Below are positions 18,655 through 29,456 of a stretch of 64,000 nt of DNA, piece by piece (the first letter of the stretch is position 1; each line of letters begins with the position of its first letter). The DNA comes from Hylemonella sp. (lineage in GTDB: Bacteria > Pseudomonadota > Gammaproteobacteria > Burkholderiales > Burkholderiaceae_C), in NCBI RefSeq assembly GCF_027532185.1, contig NZ_JAPZSV010000003.1, positions 248,001 to 312,000 of the forward strand, in the 5' to 3' direction. The notes below the pieces were generated by a model. It was not told where the DNA came from, did not search any database, and worked only from the letters and a program-made list of their open reading frames with translations. The translations under genes were made by a program, and so were the position numbers.

Positions 18655-20147
18655 GCATCGAACTGTTCCCGCCCCTGATGTTCCTGGGGCTGATCCTGGT
18701 CATGCTAATCGGCTTCCCGGTGGCCTTCTCGCTGGCCGCACTGGGCCTGTTCAGCGGCCTCTATGCCATCGAGATGGGCTGGTTCCCGTCCAACTTCCTG
18801 GGCAACCTGCCGCTCAATGTGTTCGGCATCCTCTCCAATGAGCTGCTGCTGGCCATCCCCTTCTTCACGCTCATGGGCGCCATCCTGGAGAAGTGCGGGC
18901 TGGCTGAGGACATGCTGGACTCGATGGGACAGCTGTTCGGTCCGGTACGCGGCGGCCTGGGTTACTCCGTGATCCTGGTCGGCTTCATCCTTGGTGCCAT
19001 CACGGGCACGGTGGCCGGCCAGGTGATCGCCATGGCCATGATCGCCCTGCCGGTGATGATGCGCTACGGCTACAACATGAAGTACGCGACCGGTGTGCTG
19101 GCTGCATCGGGCACCATCACCCAGCTGGTGCCCCCCTCGCTGGTGCTCATCGTCATGGCTGACCAGCTGGGCCAGTCGGTGGGCGATATGTACAAGGGGG
19201 CCTGGGGGCCATCGATCCTGCAGATCGTCCTGTTCGCGCTCTACACCTTCATCCTGAGCCGCCTGCGACCTCAGGACCTGCCCAGCGTGCCGGCCGAGGC
19301 ACGCACCCTGCAAGGCTGGGCGCTGTGGCGCAAATGCCTGCGCGGCATCATCCCCTCGGCCATCCTGATCTTCACCGTGCTGGGCAGCATGGGCGGCCTG
19401 CCGGGCATCACGGTGGCGGTCGCCACACCGACCGAAGCGGGCGCCATGGGCGCGGTCGGTGCCTGCATCCTGGCGGCCCTGCACCGGCGCCTGAGCTGGA
19501 CGCTGGTTCGTGACGCCATGGCCGGCACCATGCGCATCACGGCCATGGTGGTCTTCATCCTGATCGGCTCGCGGGTGTTCTCGCTGGTGTTCCAGGGCGT
19601 GGACGGCGGCGTCTGGATCGAGCACCTGCTGAGCGATCTGCCCGGCGGGCAGATCGGCTTTCTCATCGTCGTCAACATCTTCATCTTCTTCCTGGCCTTC
19701 TTCCTGGACTTCTTCGAGATCGCCTTCATCATCCTGCCCCTGCTCGGACCCGTGGCCGCCAAGATGGGCATCGACCTGGTCTGGTTCGGCGTGCTGCTGT
19801 GCGTGAACATGCAGACCAGCTTCATGCACCCGCCCTTCGGATTTGCGCTGTTCTACCTGCGCGGGATTTCGGACACGCTCTTCAAATCCGGCGCCATCCG
19901 GCACCGGATCCAGTCCCGCGATATCTATCTCGGCGCCATTCCCTGGGTGCTGCTGCAGCTGCTTCTGGTCGTGGTGGTCATCTTCGTGCCCCAGACGGTC
20001 ACGGTCTTCATGGACAAGAAAGTGGTCGTGGACCTGGACTCGGTGGTGATCGAGGCGCCTGTGCAGGAAGAAAGCAAGGACGACGATCAGGAGCGGGTCG
20101 AGGATCTCCTGAGGGACCTCAAGGCCGCACCTGCGGCAGACAAGTGA
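18651..20147 (+). CDS. dctM: TRAP transporter large permease (DctM-type)
   Basis: The 498-residue protein has about 12 hydrophobic segments with DctM-type sequences such as NELLLAIPFFTLMGAILE and TPTEAGAMGAVGA, the latter in the transport core. It is longer than the usual 430 or so residues because of a charged cytoplasmic tail (about 455-498, rich in Glu and Asp). The segment MQTSFMHPPFGFALFYLRG matches the mannitol/chloroaromatic-type subgroup. The missing substrate-binding protein is probably encoded elsewhere. Confidence 0.9.
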   Translation: MSIELFPPLMFLGLILVMLIGFPVAFSLAALGLFSGLYAIEMGWFPSNFLGNLPLNVFGILSNELLLAIPFFTLMGAILEKCGLAEDMLDSMGQLFGPVRGGLGYSVILVGFILGAITGTVAGQVIAMAMIALPVMMRYGYNMKYATGVLAASGTITQLVPPSLVLIVMADQLGQSVGDMYKGAWGPSILQIVLFALYTFILSRLRPQDLPSVPAEARTLQGWALWRKCLRGIIPSAILIFTVLGSMGGLPGITVAVATPTEAGAMGAVGACILAALHRRLSWTLVRDAMAGTMRITAMVVFILIGSRVFSLVFQGVDGGVWIEHLLSDLPGGQIGFLIVVNIFIFFLAFFLDFFEIAFIILPLLGPVAAKMGIDLVWFGVLLCVNMQTSFMHPPFGFALFYLRGISDTLFKSGAIRHRIQSRDIYLGAIPWVLLQLLLVVVVIFVPQTVTVFMDKKVVVDLDSVVIEAPVQEESKDDDQERVEDLLRDLKAAPAADK

Positions 20148-20629
20148 TGGACGAATCGCAAAACGCCACGGCCAGGCCATCGGTCTGCGTCAGCGGCGCG
20201 GCCTTCCCGCTCACGTTGCGCGTCCTCGCGGTGGTCGCCGTGCTGGCCCTGGGCTGGCAGGCCTGGCGCACCCTGCAGGCACTGCCCGTCCCCATAGTGC
20301 AGCGTGACACCCTGCTGCTGGCGGGCCTGGCGGCGTCTATCGTGCTTGCAGGACTGTGGCATATCCTGAAAGCGCGCACCTCGATCAACGCCACCCACGT
20401 AACGCAGACCGGTTTGTGGACACGCCAGCTGGCACTCGCGGATGTGCGGCGCGTCGATATCCTGCACCTGCCGGGCCTGGCCTGGCTCATCGCCCCGCGT
20501 GCACGCCTGCACACGGCCGGCCGCGGGAGCTATGTGATCCACGCCAGTGATCCGCAGGTGCTGGAGCGCCTCTGGCGGCTCGCGCTGGGTGAACAGACGC
20601 AGCCCGGGAACGGCGCAGCGGGCGCCTAA
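20147..20629 (+). CDS. Small membrane protein of unknown function with PH-like C-terminal part
   Basis: The 160-residue protein has two hydrophobic segments (about residues 21-40 and 57-76) and then a beta-rich region (INATHVTQTGLWTRQLALADVRRVDIL) that resembles bacterial PH-like membrane proteins. Its ATG overlaps the dctM stop, so it belongs to the TRAP operon. I do not recognise a specific function. Confidence 0.65.
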   Translation: MDESQNATARPSVCVSGAAFPLTLRVLAVVAVLALGWQAWRTLQALPVPIVQRDTLLLAGLAASIVLAGLWHILKARTSINATHVTQTGLWTRQLALADVRRVDILHLPGLAWLIAPRARLHTAGRGSYVIHASDPQVLERLWRLALGEQTQPGNGAAGA

Positions 20630-20660
20630 GACGACGGGCGCAGCAGCATGAGAGGGATGG

Positions 20661-20706
20661 CTCGAAATTCGTCTGGCGCGAATCTCGAAATTGGTCTGGC
20701 GCGAAC
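20661..20706. repeat. Two tandem 23-bp repeats
   Basis: Units 20661-20683 and 20684-20706 differ at two positions and follow each other without a gap (CTCGAAATTCGTCTGGCGCG and its near copy). They lie between the TRAP operon and the tRNA-Ser gene, in non-coding sequence. Confidence 0.75.
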
Positions 20707-20740
20707 TTCTCGGGGCTAATGCCCCCGCGCTGCGCGCGTC

Positions 20741-20797
20741 CTGAAACAGTCCCCCGGACTGTTTCAGAGCGAACCCGGGAGGGTTCTCACCCTCCCG
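20741..20797. repeat. Two strong hairpins between the TRAP operon and tRNA-Ser
   Basis: 20741-20751 pairs perfectly with 20757-20767 (11-bp stem, 5-base loop). 20776-20783 pairs perfectly with 20790-20797 (8-bp stem). Neither is followed by a T-run. They may end the TRAP transcript or be a dispersed palindromic repeat. Confidence 0.6.
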
Positions 20798-20808
20798 ATT
20801 GCGCCAAA

Positions 20809-20840
20809 AGCAAAGCCCCGCCATGGGCGGGGCCTTCTTT
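20809..20840 (-). terminator. Terminator of tRNA-Ser (bidirectional)
   Basis: GCCCCGCC (20815-20822) pairs with GGCGGGGC (20826-20833). On the minus strand the stem is followed by TTTGCTTTT just past the tRNA 3' end. On the plus strand CTTCTTTT follows, so it can also stop transcripts from the TRAP operon. Confidence 0.8.
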
Positions 20841-20933
20841 TGGCGGAGACGGAGGGATTCGAACCCTCGATGAGGCTCTACACCCCATACTCCCTTAGCA
20901 GGGGAGCACCTTCGGCCACTCGGTCACGTCTCC
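20841..20933 (-). tRNA. tRNA-Ser (anticodon GCT)
   Basis: The minus strand folds as a class II tRNA. The acceptor stem GGAGACG pairs with CGTCTCC, the anticodon stem-loop reads CCCTGCTAAGGG with anticodon GCT, a long variable arm follows, and the T-arm has GGTTCGAATCC. The encoded 3' CCA is at 20841-20843. A likely -10 element GATAAT lies at 20949-20954 upstream. Serine codons AGC and AGT are read. Confidence 0.97.
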
Positions 20934-20983
20934 AAAAGGTCAGGCAGGATTATCGCATGAATCCCGCGGCAGTCGGGCGAAAT

Positions 20984-22252
20984 TCAGGCCGAGGGCTGGT
21001 CCAGGTCGAAGGCCTTGTGCAGGGCGCGCACGGCCAGCTCCATGTACTTCTCGTCGATCACGACGGAGGTCTTGATCTCGCTGGTGGAGATCATCTGGAT
21101 GTTGATGCCTTCCTCGCTGAGCGCGCGGAACATCTTGCTGGCGATGCCCACGTGACTGCGCATGCCGATGCCGACGATGGACACCTTGCAGATCTTGGTG
21201 TCGCCCACGACCTCCTGGGCACCGAGCGCCGGAACGACCTTGTCCTTGAGCAGGTCGATGGCACGTGCGTAATCGTTGCGGTTGACGGTGAAGCTGAAAT
21301 CGGTCTTGCCATCCTTGCTGATGTTCTGGATGATCATGTCGACCTCGATGTTGGCCTCGGCCACGGCGCCCAGGATCTGGTAGGCGATGCCGGGCTTGTC
21401 GGGCACGCCGACCATGGAGATCTTGGCCTCGTCGCGGTTGAACGCGATGCCGGAAACAATGGCTTGTTCCATCTTTTCGTCTTCCTCGAAAGTGATCAGG
21501 GTGCCGGACTTGGCTTCCTCGTTGATGTCGATGTCCCAGGGCGTGAAGCTGGAGAGCACACGCAGCGGGACCTTGTACTTGCCGGCAAATTCGACCGAGC
21601 GGATCTGCAGCACCTTGGAGCCCATGGAAGCCATCTCGAGCATTTCCTCGAAGCTCACGGTGTGCAGGCGACGCGCCTCGGGCACGACGCGGGGGTCGGT
21701 GGTGTAGACGCCGTCGACATCGGTGTAAATCAGGCACTCGTCGGCCTTCATGGCAGCCGCCACAGCCACGGCCGAGGTGTCGGAACCGCCGCGGCCCAGG
21801 GTGGTGATGTGGCCTTCACTGTCGATGCCCTGGAAGCCGGTCACGATGACCACCTTGCCGGCGGCCAGGTCGGCACGGATGCGCTGGTCGTCGATAGACT
21901 CGATGCGAGCCTTGGTGTAGGCGCTGTTCGTGAGGATGGGCACCTGCCAGCCAGCGTAGCTGACAGACTCCATCCCTTCGGCCTGCAGGGCGATGGCCAG
22001 CAGCGCGCTGGAGGCCTGCTCGCCCGTGGCGGCCAGCATGTCGAGTTCGCGGTTGGTGGCGTCGCTGGACTTGGCCGGGGCCAGTTCCTTCGCCAGGCCG
22101 AGCAGGCGGTTGGTCTCGCCGCTCATGGCCGAGGGCACCACGACCATCTGGTGGCCGGCGCGGGCCCACTTGGCGACGCGCTTGGCGACGTTGCGGATGC
22201 GCTCGGTCGAGCCCATGGACGTGCCGCCGTACTTGTGAACGATCAGTGCCAT
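20984..22252 (-). CDS. lysC: Aspartate kinase LysC
   Basis: The 422-residue protein begins ALIVHKYGGTSMG, the aspartokinase ATP-binding signature, and has two C-terminal ACT domains (KISMVGVPDKPGIAYQI and KVSIVGIGMRSHVGIASKM) that mediate feedback by lysine and threonine. It phosphorylates aspartate in the Lys/Thr/Met pathway. It is the last gene of a conserved minus-strand run, with tRNA-Ser just downstream. Confidence 0.96.
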   Translation of the reverse strand: MALIVHKYGGTSMGSTERIRNVAKRVAKWARAGHQMVVVPSAMSGETNRLLGLAKELAPAKSSDATNRELDMLAATGEQASSALLAIALQAEGMESVSYAGWQVPILTNSAYTKARIESIDDQRIRADLAAGKVVIVTGFQGIDSEGHITTLGRGGSDTSAVAVAAAMKADECLIYTDVDGVYTTDPRVVPEARRLHTVSFEEMLEMASMGSKVLQIRSVEFAGKYKVPLRVLSSFTPWDIDINEEAKSGTLITFEEDEKMEQAIVSGIAFNRDEAKISMVGVPDKPGIAYQILGAVAEANIEVDMIIQNISKDGKTDFSFTVNRNDYARAIDLLKDKVVPALGAQEVVGDTKICKVSIVGIGMRSHVGIASKMFRALSEEGINIQMISTSEIKTSVVIDEKYMELAVRALHKAFDLDQPSA

Positions 22253-22353
22253 TGAAATGTCGGATAGAAAGCCGCCGCATGCCGAGGCTGCCGCAGCCGG
22301 TGTCTACAGGGAGGAGCGCCCTGCCCGTCGCTGGGTTTCCAGACGGACAAAAC

Positions 22354-23298
22354 CTAGGGATTGTACCAAGCCAGCACGGCCCCCTGACGCTCGACATGGC
22401 CGGCACCCACCTTGAGGCGGATGCCGTGGCCGCGGGTGCTGCAGGCGGCGATCTGGTCCAGCAGTTCCTCCAGCTGGGCCGCGCTCGCGACGGTGCCATG
22501 GACACGGCGCAACCAGTGGCGCAGCACATTGGCTTGGCGATCGCGTCCGAGTTCACGCAGGCGAGCAATCTGGGGCGGCTGGCCGACGCGCGCCAGATCC
22601 TCGGCCGCGAACTCGTCGAGCAGACGCTGAGCCTGGACCGCGTGGGCGGCACTGCGCGCGAAGGTGTCGCGGAACTGCGGGAAGGCCATCTCCAGCGCCG
22701 GCAGCAGACGGGCTCGGATGCGGTTGCGTGTGTACTGTTCGTCGGCGTTGGTCGGATCCTCGACCCAGGTGACGCCGCGCGCGCGCAAGTCCTCGCGCAG
22801 CTCGGCCCCGCTCACCGCCAGCAGCGGACGGTAGTAGGTGATGCCATCGCGCACCCACTGCGCCGGCATGGCGCTCAGGCCCGGCAGGCCCGCACCCCGG
22901 CTCAGCGCAAGCAGCAGGGTCTCGACCTGGTCATCCGCGTGCTGGGCCAGGGCGATGTGGCGGAGCGGTGGCTGCGCAGCGTCGGCCGCCTGGCGCAGGG
23001 CTGTGTAACGTGCGCTGCGCGCTGCGTCCTCGGGACTCTGGCCCGGCGCATGGCGTGCGTCGACGCGCAAGACCTGCAACGGCACGCCGAGCCGGGCACA
23101 GGTGGCGCGGCAATGCTGCTCAAAACCGTCGGCTGCGGCCTGCAGGCCGTGATGGATGTGGATGGCGCTGACCTGGCCCGGCCACTTTTCCGCGCAGGCC
23201 AGCAGCAGGGCCGTGGAGTCGGCGCCGCCGCTGTAGGCCACGGCCAGAGGCAGGCCGGGCGTGAAGGCGTCGAGCGCTTGCGCGAGGCTGCGCGTCAC
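22354..23298 (-). CDS. tilS: tRNA(Ile)-lysidine synthase TilS
   Basis: The 314-residue protein has the PP-loop motif AYSGGADST near residues 20-28. It adds lysine to C34 of the CAU-anticodon tRNA-Ile so that it reads AUA. It is shorter than E. coli TilS (about 430 residues) and lacks most of the C-terminal extension, as in many betaproteobacteria. The start is GTG 23298, placing the PP-loop at the expected position. Confidence 0.9.
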   Translation of the reverse strand: MTRSLAQALDAFTPGLPLAVAYSGGADSTALLLACAEKWPGQVSAIHIHHGLQAAADGFEQHCRATCARLGVPLQVLRVDARHAPGQSPEDAARSARYTALRQAADAAQPPLRHIALAQHADDQVETLLLALSRGAGLPGLSAMPAQWVRDGITYYRPLLAVSGAELREDLRARGVTWVEDPTNADEQYTRNRIRARLLPALEMAFPQFRDTFARSAAHAVQAQRLLDEFAAEDLARVGQPPQIARLRELGRDRQANVLRHWLRRVHGTVASAAQLEELLDQIAACSTRGHGIRLKVGAGHVERQGAVLAWYNP

Positions 23299-23379
23299 TG
23301 ATGCACCTTCGCGCTGCGAACTGCGATGCGAGCCCCCTGGGAGCGGCCCGGACGTGCTCGACGCCGCACCCGGGCAGAC

Positions 23380-24357
23380 TTACTTGCCGCTGGTCTTGGT
23401 GTCGGTGTAGCGGCCATAGCTCTGCAGGCGCTCGTAGCGTCGGTCCAGCAGTTCCTTGACCTTGAGGTCGGCCACCTGACGATAGGCCTCAACCAGCGCG
23501 CGCTTGAGGAAAGCGGCCATCTGCTTGGGATCGCGGTGCGCGCCGCCCACGGGCTCGTTGACGATCTTGTCGACCAAGCCCAGGGCCTTGAGGCGGTGCG
23601 CCGTGATGCCCAGGGCCTCGGCCGCATCCTGCGCGCGTTCGGCCGTCTTCCAGAGTATGGAGGCGCAGCCCTCGGGGCTGATGACGGAGTAGACCGAGTA
23701 CTGCAGCATCAGCACCTGATCGGCGACCGAGATGGCCAGCGCACCGCCGGAGCCGCCCTCGCCGATGATGGTGGTGATGATGGGGACTTCCAGCTGCGCC
23801 ATCTCGAAGATGTTGCGGCCGATGGCCTCGGACTGACCGCGCTCCTCGGCGTCGATCCCGGGGTAGGCACCAGGCGTATCGACGAAGGTGAAGACCGGCA
23901 GGCCGAACTTCTCGGCCGTCTTCATCAGGCGCAGGGCCTTGCGGTAGCCCTCGGGCTTGCTCATGCCGAAGTTGCGCAGGCCGCGCTCCTTGGTGTCACG
24001 GCCCTTCTGCTGGCCCAGCACCATGCAGGGCGTGCCGTTGAAGCGGGCCAGGCCACCCACGATGCTCAGGTCATCGGCAAAGTGGCGGTCACCGTGCATT
24101 TCGACGAAGTCGGTGAAGAGTTCGTTGATGTAGTCCAGCGTGTAGGGGCGCTCGGGATGCCGCGCGATCTTGGTGATCTGCCAAGGGTTCAGGTCACTGT
24201 AGACGTCCTTGGTCAGCTGCAGGCTTTTCTTGCTGAGCTGGTCGATCTCTTCGCTGATGTCGACGGCAGATTCGGTCTGCACGTAGCGCAGTTCCTCGAT
24301 CTTGGCTTCGAGTTCGGCAATCGGTTGCTCGAAGTCCAGAAAAGTCTTCTTGGCCAT
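23380..24357 (-). CDS. accA: Acetyl-CoA carboxylase carboxyltransferase subunit alpha AccA
   Basis: The 325-residue protein matches AccA in length and sequence: [21 protein letters not shown] at the N-terminus (here split as coiled helices), then [31 protein letters not shown] and [11 protein letters not shown], the acyl-CoA oxyanion region. With AccD it transfers carboxyl from biotin to acetyl-CoA to form malonyl-CoA. ATG 24357 has an AGGAGG-type ribosome site upstream. Confidence 0.97.
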   Translation of the reverse strand: MAKKTFLDFEQPIAELEAKIEELRYVQTESAVDISEEIDQLSKKSLQLTKDVYSDLNPWQITKIARHPERPYTLDYINELFTDFVEMHGDRHFADDLSIVGGLARFNGTPCMVLGQQKGRDTKERGLRNFGMSKPEGYRKALRLMKTAEKFGLPVFTFVDTPGAYPGIDAEERGQSEAIGRNIFEMAQLEVPIITTIIGEGGSGGALAISVADQVLMLQYSVYSVISPEGCASILWKTAERAQDAAEALGITAHRLKALGLVDKIVNEPVGGAHRDPKQMAAFLKRALVEAYRQVADLKVKELLDRRYERLQSYGRYTDTKTSGK

Positions 24358-24421
24358 CAGGGACCTCCTTGTAGATGTCTTGCCTGCCCAACGACAGGGC
24401 TGGCGGGGCTGCTTCGGCGCC

Positions 24422-25062
24422 TCAGTACTCGACCGGCAGCGGATCCAGCGAGCGCCAAATATACCAAGTTGCGACGCTGCAGAACGGCGCCCATGCCGCG
24501 GCCACTTCACGCGCGTCGCTGCGGCTGACCGCCTCGCCGGAGAAGTAATTGTGGCTGATGCCGTTGATCAGCCCGATGTCGTCCAGCGGCAGCACATTGG
24601 GCCGCATGAGATGGAAGATCAGGAACATCTCGGCCGTCCAGCGGCCAATGCCGCGGATGCCCGTGAGCTCGGCAATGATGGCCTCGTCATCCATGCCCTT
24701 CCAGGCCCCCACGCGAATCGCGCCGCTGTCGAAATGCAGGGCCAGATCCACCAGGTACTCGACCTTGCGCGCGCTCAGGCCCGCGGCGCGCATGTCGTCG
24801 ACCTTGAGCTTGAGCACATGGGCCGCCGTCATGCGTTTGGGCAGGGCCGCAAAGCGGTCCCAGACCGACTGCGCAGCCTTGACCGAGATCTGCTGGCCCA
24901 CGATGCTGCGCGCCAGTGTGGTGAAGGCATCGCCCCGGGTCCGCAGGCAGGCGTCGCCGTGCTGCGGGATGATGCGCTTCATCACCCGATCCTTCTTCAT
25001 CAGGTGCTTGCAAGCCTCGTCCCAGTAGTCGGGCGTGGCAAGCTGGGTGACGGCTGCCGGAC

Positions 25063-25066
<4 letters not shown>
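24422..25066 (-). CDS. alkA: DNA-3-methyladenine glycosylase II-like (HhH-GPD family)
   Basis: The 214-residue protein has the helix-hairpin-helix and catalytic Asp of the GPD family: [17 protein letters not shown] followed by LPLDDIGL, where the Asp is catalytic. It should remove alkylated bases from DNA. It lacks the N-terminal AlkA domain of E. coli and is closer to the short AlkA/MagIII-type proteins. The GTG start at 25066 overlaps the cysS stop. Confidence 0.87.
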
Positions 25067-26439
<1,373 letters not shown>

Positions 26440-26568
26440 GGATCGGTCGGGAACCGGTGCGCAGGCGGATGAGGCAGCGGTTGCTCTTAAAGGGACGGGG
26501 CTACAATCGACCGCAGTATATAGCCCCGGCCCGTTCATCAAGACCGGGTCATCCCCAGTCTCGGCGCC

Positions 26569-27078
26569 ATGACTTCAGCCCGCCTTCTTCTCCGCCTGCT
26601 CCCCCTGCTGCTGGTCCTGCTGGCGACTCCGATGGCCCGGGCCGACGTCTACGGCGACGTGAGCCAGCTGGTACGCGGCGGGCGCCTGGCCGAAGCCGAG
26701 GCCCGCGCCGACCGCCACCTCCAGGCCAAGCCGCGCGATCCACAGATGCGCTACCTCAAGGGCCTGATCCAGCGCGACAGCGGACGCCAGGCCGAGGCGC
26801 TGGAGACCTTCACCAAGCTCACCGAGGACTTCCCCGAGCTGCCCGAGCCCTACAACGGCCTGGCCGTCATCTATGCGGCCCAGGGCGACTACGACCGTGC
26901 ACGTGACGCCCTCGAACTGGCCATCCGCGCCAACCCTGCCTACGCCACAGCCCACGAGAACCTCGGCGATCTGCACAGCCGTCTGGCACGACAGTCCTAT
27001 TGCAAGGCCCTGCAGCATGATCCGGGCAATGGCGATCTCAAGACACGTCTGTCCACGCTGGGTATCGTTTGTCCGTGA
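26569..27078 (+). CDS. Exported TPR-repeat protein (first of a tandem pair)
   Basis: The 169-residue protein has a signal peptide (residues 1-25, ending in ARA) and about three tetratricopeptide repeats: [37 protein letters not shown] and [22 protein letters not shown] domains mediate protein contacts; the partner is unknown. A TACAAT -10-like element lies at 26502-26507. The next gene repeats the same architecture, so the pair looks like a tandem duplication. Confidence 0.78.
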   Translation: MTSARLLLRLLPLLLVLLATPMARADVYGDVSQLVRGGRLAEAEARADRHLQAKPRDPQMRYLKGLIQRDSGRQAEALETFTKLTEDFPELPEPYNGLAVIYAAQGDYDRARDALELAIRANPAYATAHENLGDLHSRLARQSYCKALQHDPGNGDLKTRLSTLGIVCP

Positions 27079-27148
27079 GGCCTGCAAGCACAGGCCGTGC
27101 CACCAACCGGCCGCTTGCAGCACCGGCCCCTCTACAATTTGCCCGTTC

Positions 27149-28171
27149 ATGAAGCACGGCCACCCCCTCTACCGCTCTCTCCTCGGACTTAGCCTGGCAG
27201 GCATGCTGGGCCTCGCCCATGCGGCGGATCACGGCGACATCAGCCAGCTGTTGCGCGAGGGCAAGCTGGCCGAGGCGCAGACCCGGGTTGAGCGCCTGCT
27301 CGCGGCCCAGCCTCGCGACCCGCAGCTGCGCCTTTACAAGGGCGTCATCCAGCGCGAGACCGGGCGCGCCAATGAGGCCCTGGCGACCTTCAGCAAGCTC
27401 AGCGAGGACCATCCCGAGCTGCCCGAGCCCTACAACAACCTGGCCGTCATCTACGCGGCCCAGGGCCAGTACGACAAGGCGCGTGTGGTGCTTGAAAAGG
27501 CCTTGCGCACCCATCCCAGCTATGCCACGGCGCATGACAACCTGACCGACGTCTATGCACGCCTGGCCAGCCAGGCCTATAGCAAGGCCCTGCAACTCGA
27601 TGGCTCGGCCCCGGCGCCGGCCCGGCTGGCCATGATCCGGGATCTGGCACCGGTTGGGGCCGCCGCGCGCCCGGTCACATTGGCCGCCGCCCCCGTGCCG
27701 CCACCGGCCACGGCCCCTGCAGCGGTCAAGCCACCGGCACCGCCTGCCCCTGCCCCCGCCGTGGCTGTGGCGCCCGCCCCGGCGCCAACAACTGCCCGCA
27801 CCGCCCCGCCGCCGGTTGCCGCCGCGACCGATGGCGCGCGCGAGGTCGAGCAAGCCGTGCGTGCCTGGGCCCAGGCCTGGTCGGAGCGCGACATGACCCG
27901 CTACCTCGCCGCCTATGACGCCACCTTCGAAACACCGGGACGCCAGGCCCGCAGCGCCTGGGAGCAGGACCGACGGGCCCGCATCCTGAGCAAGTCACGC
28001 ATCACGGTCCAGCTGATGGACTTGCAGATCACTGTCCAGGGACAACGTGCCGTGGCAAAATTCCGCCAGGATTACAAGGCCGACGCCCTGGCGATCCTGA
28101 GCCGCAAGACGCTGGAGTTGGTCCGCTCAGGCAATCGCTGGCTCATCGTCAAGGAAAGTTCGGGCGGCTGA
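27149..28171 (+). CDS. Exported TPR protein with C-terminal NTF2-like domain
   Basis: The 340-residue protein has a signal peptide (about residues 1-25), TPR repeats very similar to the preceding gene ([36 protein letters not shown]), a Pro/Ala-rich linker (about 170-230) and a C-terminal SnoaL/NTF2-like domain (VRAWAQAWSERDMTRYLAAY to the end). The same type of C-terminal domain ends the neighbouring L,D-transpeptidase, suggesting a shared periplasmic task in the cell wall. Function otherwise unknown. Confidence 0.75.
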   Translation: MKHGHPLYRSLLGLSLAGMLGLAHAADHGDISQLLREGKLAEAQTRVERLLAAQPRDPQLRLYKGVIQRETGRANEALATFSKLSEDHPELPEPYNNLAVIYAAQGQYDKARVVLEKALRTHPSYATAHDNLTDVYARLASQAYSKALQLDGSAPAPARLAMIRDLAPVGAAARPVTLAAAPVPPPATAPAAVKPPAPPAPAPAVAVAPAPAPTTARTAPPPVAAATDGAREVEQAVRAWAQAWSERDMTRYLAAYDATFETPGRQARSAWEQDRRARILSKSRITVQLMDLQITVQGQRAVAKFRQDYKADALAILSRKTLELVRSGNRWLIVKESSGG

Positions 28172-28223
28172 AGGGCGGCCAGAAACCCTGAAGGCCGCAA
28201 CGTCGGCCCTGCCTCTTCACGAC

Positions 28224-29456
28224 ATGAACCCTGGGTTTTTCACGCCACTGCTGCTCGTCACCGCCTGCCTGCTGGCACTGCCAGCCGGGGCGCAGACCGC
28301 GCGCGCGGCCACCGTGACCCCACGCGCCACGCTCAACGCCAGCCCTGCGACGCCCGAAAGCCGGCTGATCGAGGTCTACCGCCTCACCGGCGCCGGGCAG
28401 ACGCGCGAGGCGCTGCAGCAGGCCGAGCGTCTGGTGCACGATCACCCGAATTTCCAGCTGGCACAACTCGTCTACGGCGACTTGCTCACGACCCGTATCC
28501 GGCCCGTGCGCGACTTCGGCGACGTGCCGGCCACGCTGAGCAACGACCAGAGCACCCAGACCCTGGCCGAACTGCGCCACGAGTCGCAGATGCGCCTCAA
28601 GGCCCTGCGAGAGCGCCCGCCGGCCGGCACCATCCCCTCGCAATTCCTCGCACTGTCGCCGCGCAACCGCCACGCCATCGCGATCGACGCGTCGCGCTCT
28701 CGTCTGTACCTGTTCGAGAACACCCCGCAGCAGCTCAGGCTGGTGGCCGACTTCTACATCTCGGTGGGCAAGTCCGGCATCGAGAAGATGGTCGAAGGCG
28801 ATGCGCGCACGCCGCTGGGCGTGTATTTCATCGTCAGCAACCTCGATCCCAAGTCGCTGAGCGACTTCTACGGCTCCGGCGCCCTGCCGATCAACTACCC
28901 CAATGTGCTCGACAGCAAGCGGGGCAAGACCGGCCGCGGTATCTGGCTGCACGGCACACCGCCGAACCAGTTCGCCCGCGCGCCGCTGGCCTCCGACGGC
29001 TGTGTGGTGCTCTCCAACCCGGACCTGGCCTTCATCAGCCGCACGGTGGAACCGCGCACCACGCCGGTGGTGATTTCGCCTCGGCTGGACTGGGTGGCGC
29101 CGCACAGCGTGCAGGCCGAGCGCAAGCCCTTCGAGGAGGTGCTGGCCGCCTGGCGCAGCGCCAAGTCCAGCGGAGACATCGAGCATCTGCTGAGCTTCTA
29201 CACCCCGGACTTCAACAGCTTCGGCAAGTCCCTGGCCGAATGGACGCCGGCGCTGCGCAGCGAAGTGGACAAGGCGCGTGGCAAACCCATCGAGCTCAAG
29301 GACCTGTCCTATCTGCGCTGGACGGACAACGCCGACACCATGGTGGTGACTTTCGGCGAAGTGACCCCGGGGGAACGCAGCGGCCCGACCAAGCGCCAGT
29401 ACTGGATCCGCCAGGGGGGCGTCTGGAAAATTTTCTTTGAAGGAATCATTGGATGA
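28224..29456 (+). CDS. L,D-transpeptidase (YkuD family) with C-terminal NTF2-like domain
   Basis: The 410-residue protein has a signal peptide (about residues 1-26), an N-terminal helical part, a YkuD catalytic domain with IWLHG (His243) and SDGCVVL (Cys260), the HxG...SxGC signature, and a C-terminal domain (about 300-410) similar to that of the preceding TPR protein. It should form 3-3 peptidoglycan cross-links or attach proteins to peptidoglycan. Its stop overlaps the start of ppiA, so the two may be coupled. Confidence 0.87.
   Translation: MNPGFFTPLLLVTACLLALPAGAQTARAATVTPRATLNASPATPESRLIEVYRLTGAGQTREALQQAERLVHDHPNFQLAQLVYGDLLTTRIRPVRDFGDVPATLSNDQSTQTLAELRHESQMRLKALRERPPAGTIPSQFLALSPRNRHAIAIDASRSRLYLFENTPQQLRLVADFYISVGKSGIEKMVEGDARTPLGVYFIVSNLDPKSLSDFYGSGALPINYPNVLDSKRGKTGRGIWLHGTPPNQFARAPLASDGCVVLSNPDLAFISRTVEPRTTPVVISPRLDWVAPHSVQAERKPFEEVLAAWRSAKSSGDIEHLLSFYTPDFNSFGKSLAEWTPALRSEVDKARGKPIELKDLSYLRWTDNADTMVVTFGEVTPGERSGPTKRQYWIRQGGVWKIFFEGIIG

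Noticed and set aside
18705-20180. Long minus-strand open frame opposite dctM (491 codons)
   Set aside because: It is a high-GC shadow of dctM, rich in His, Asp and Gln, without any recognisable domain.
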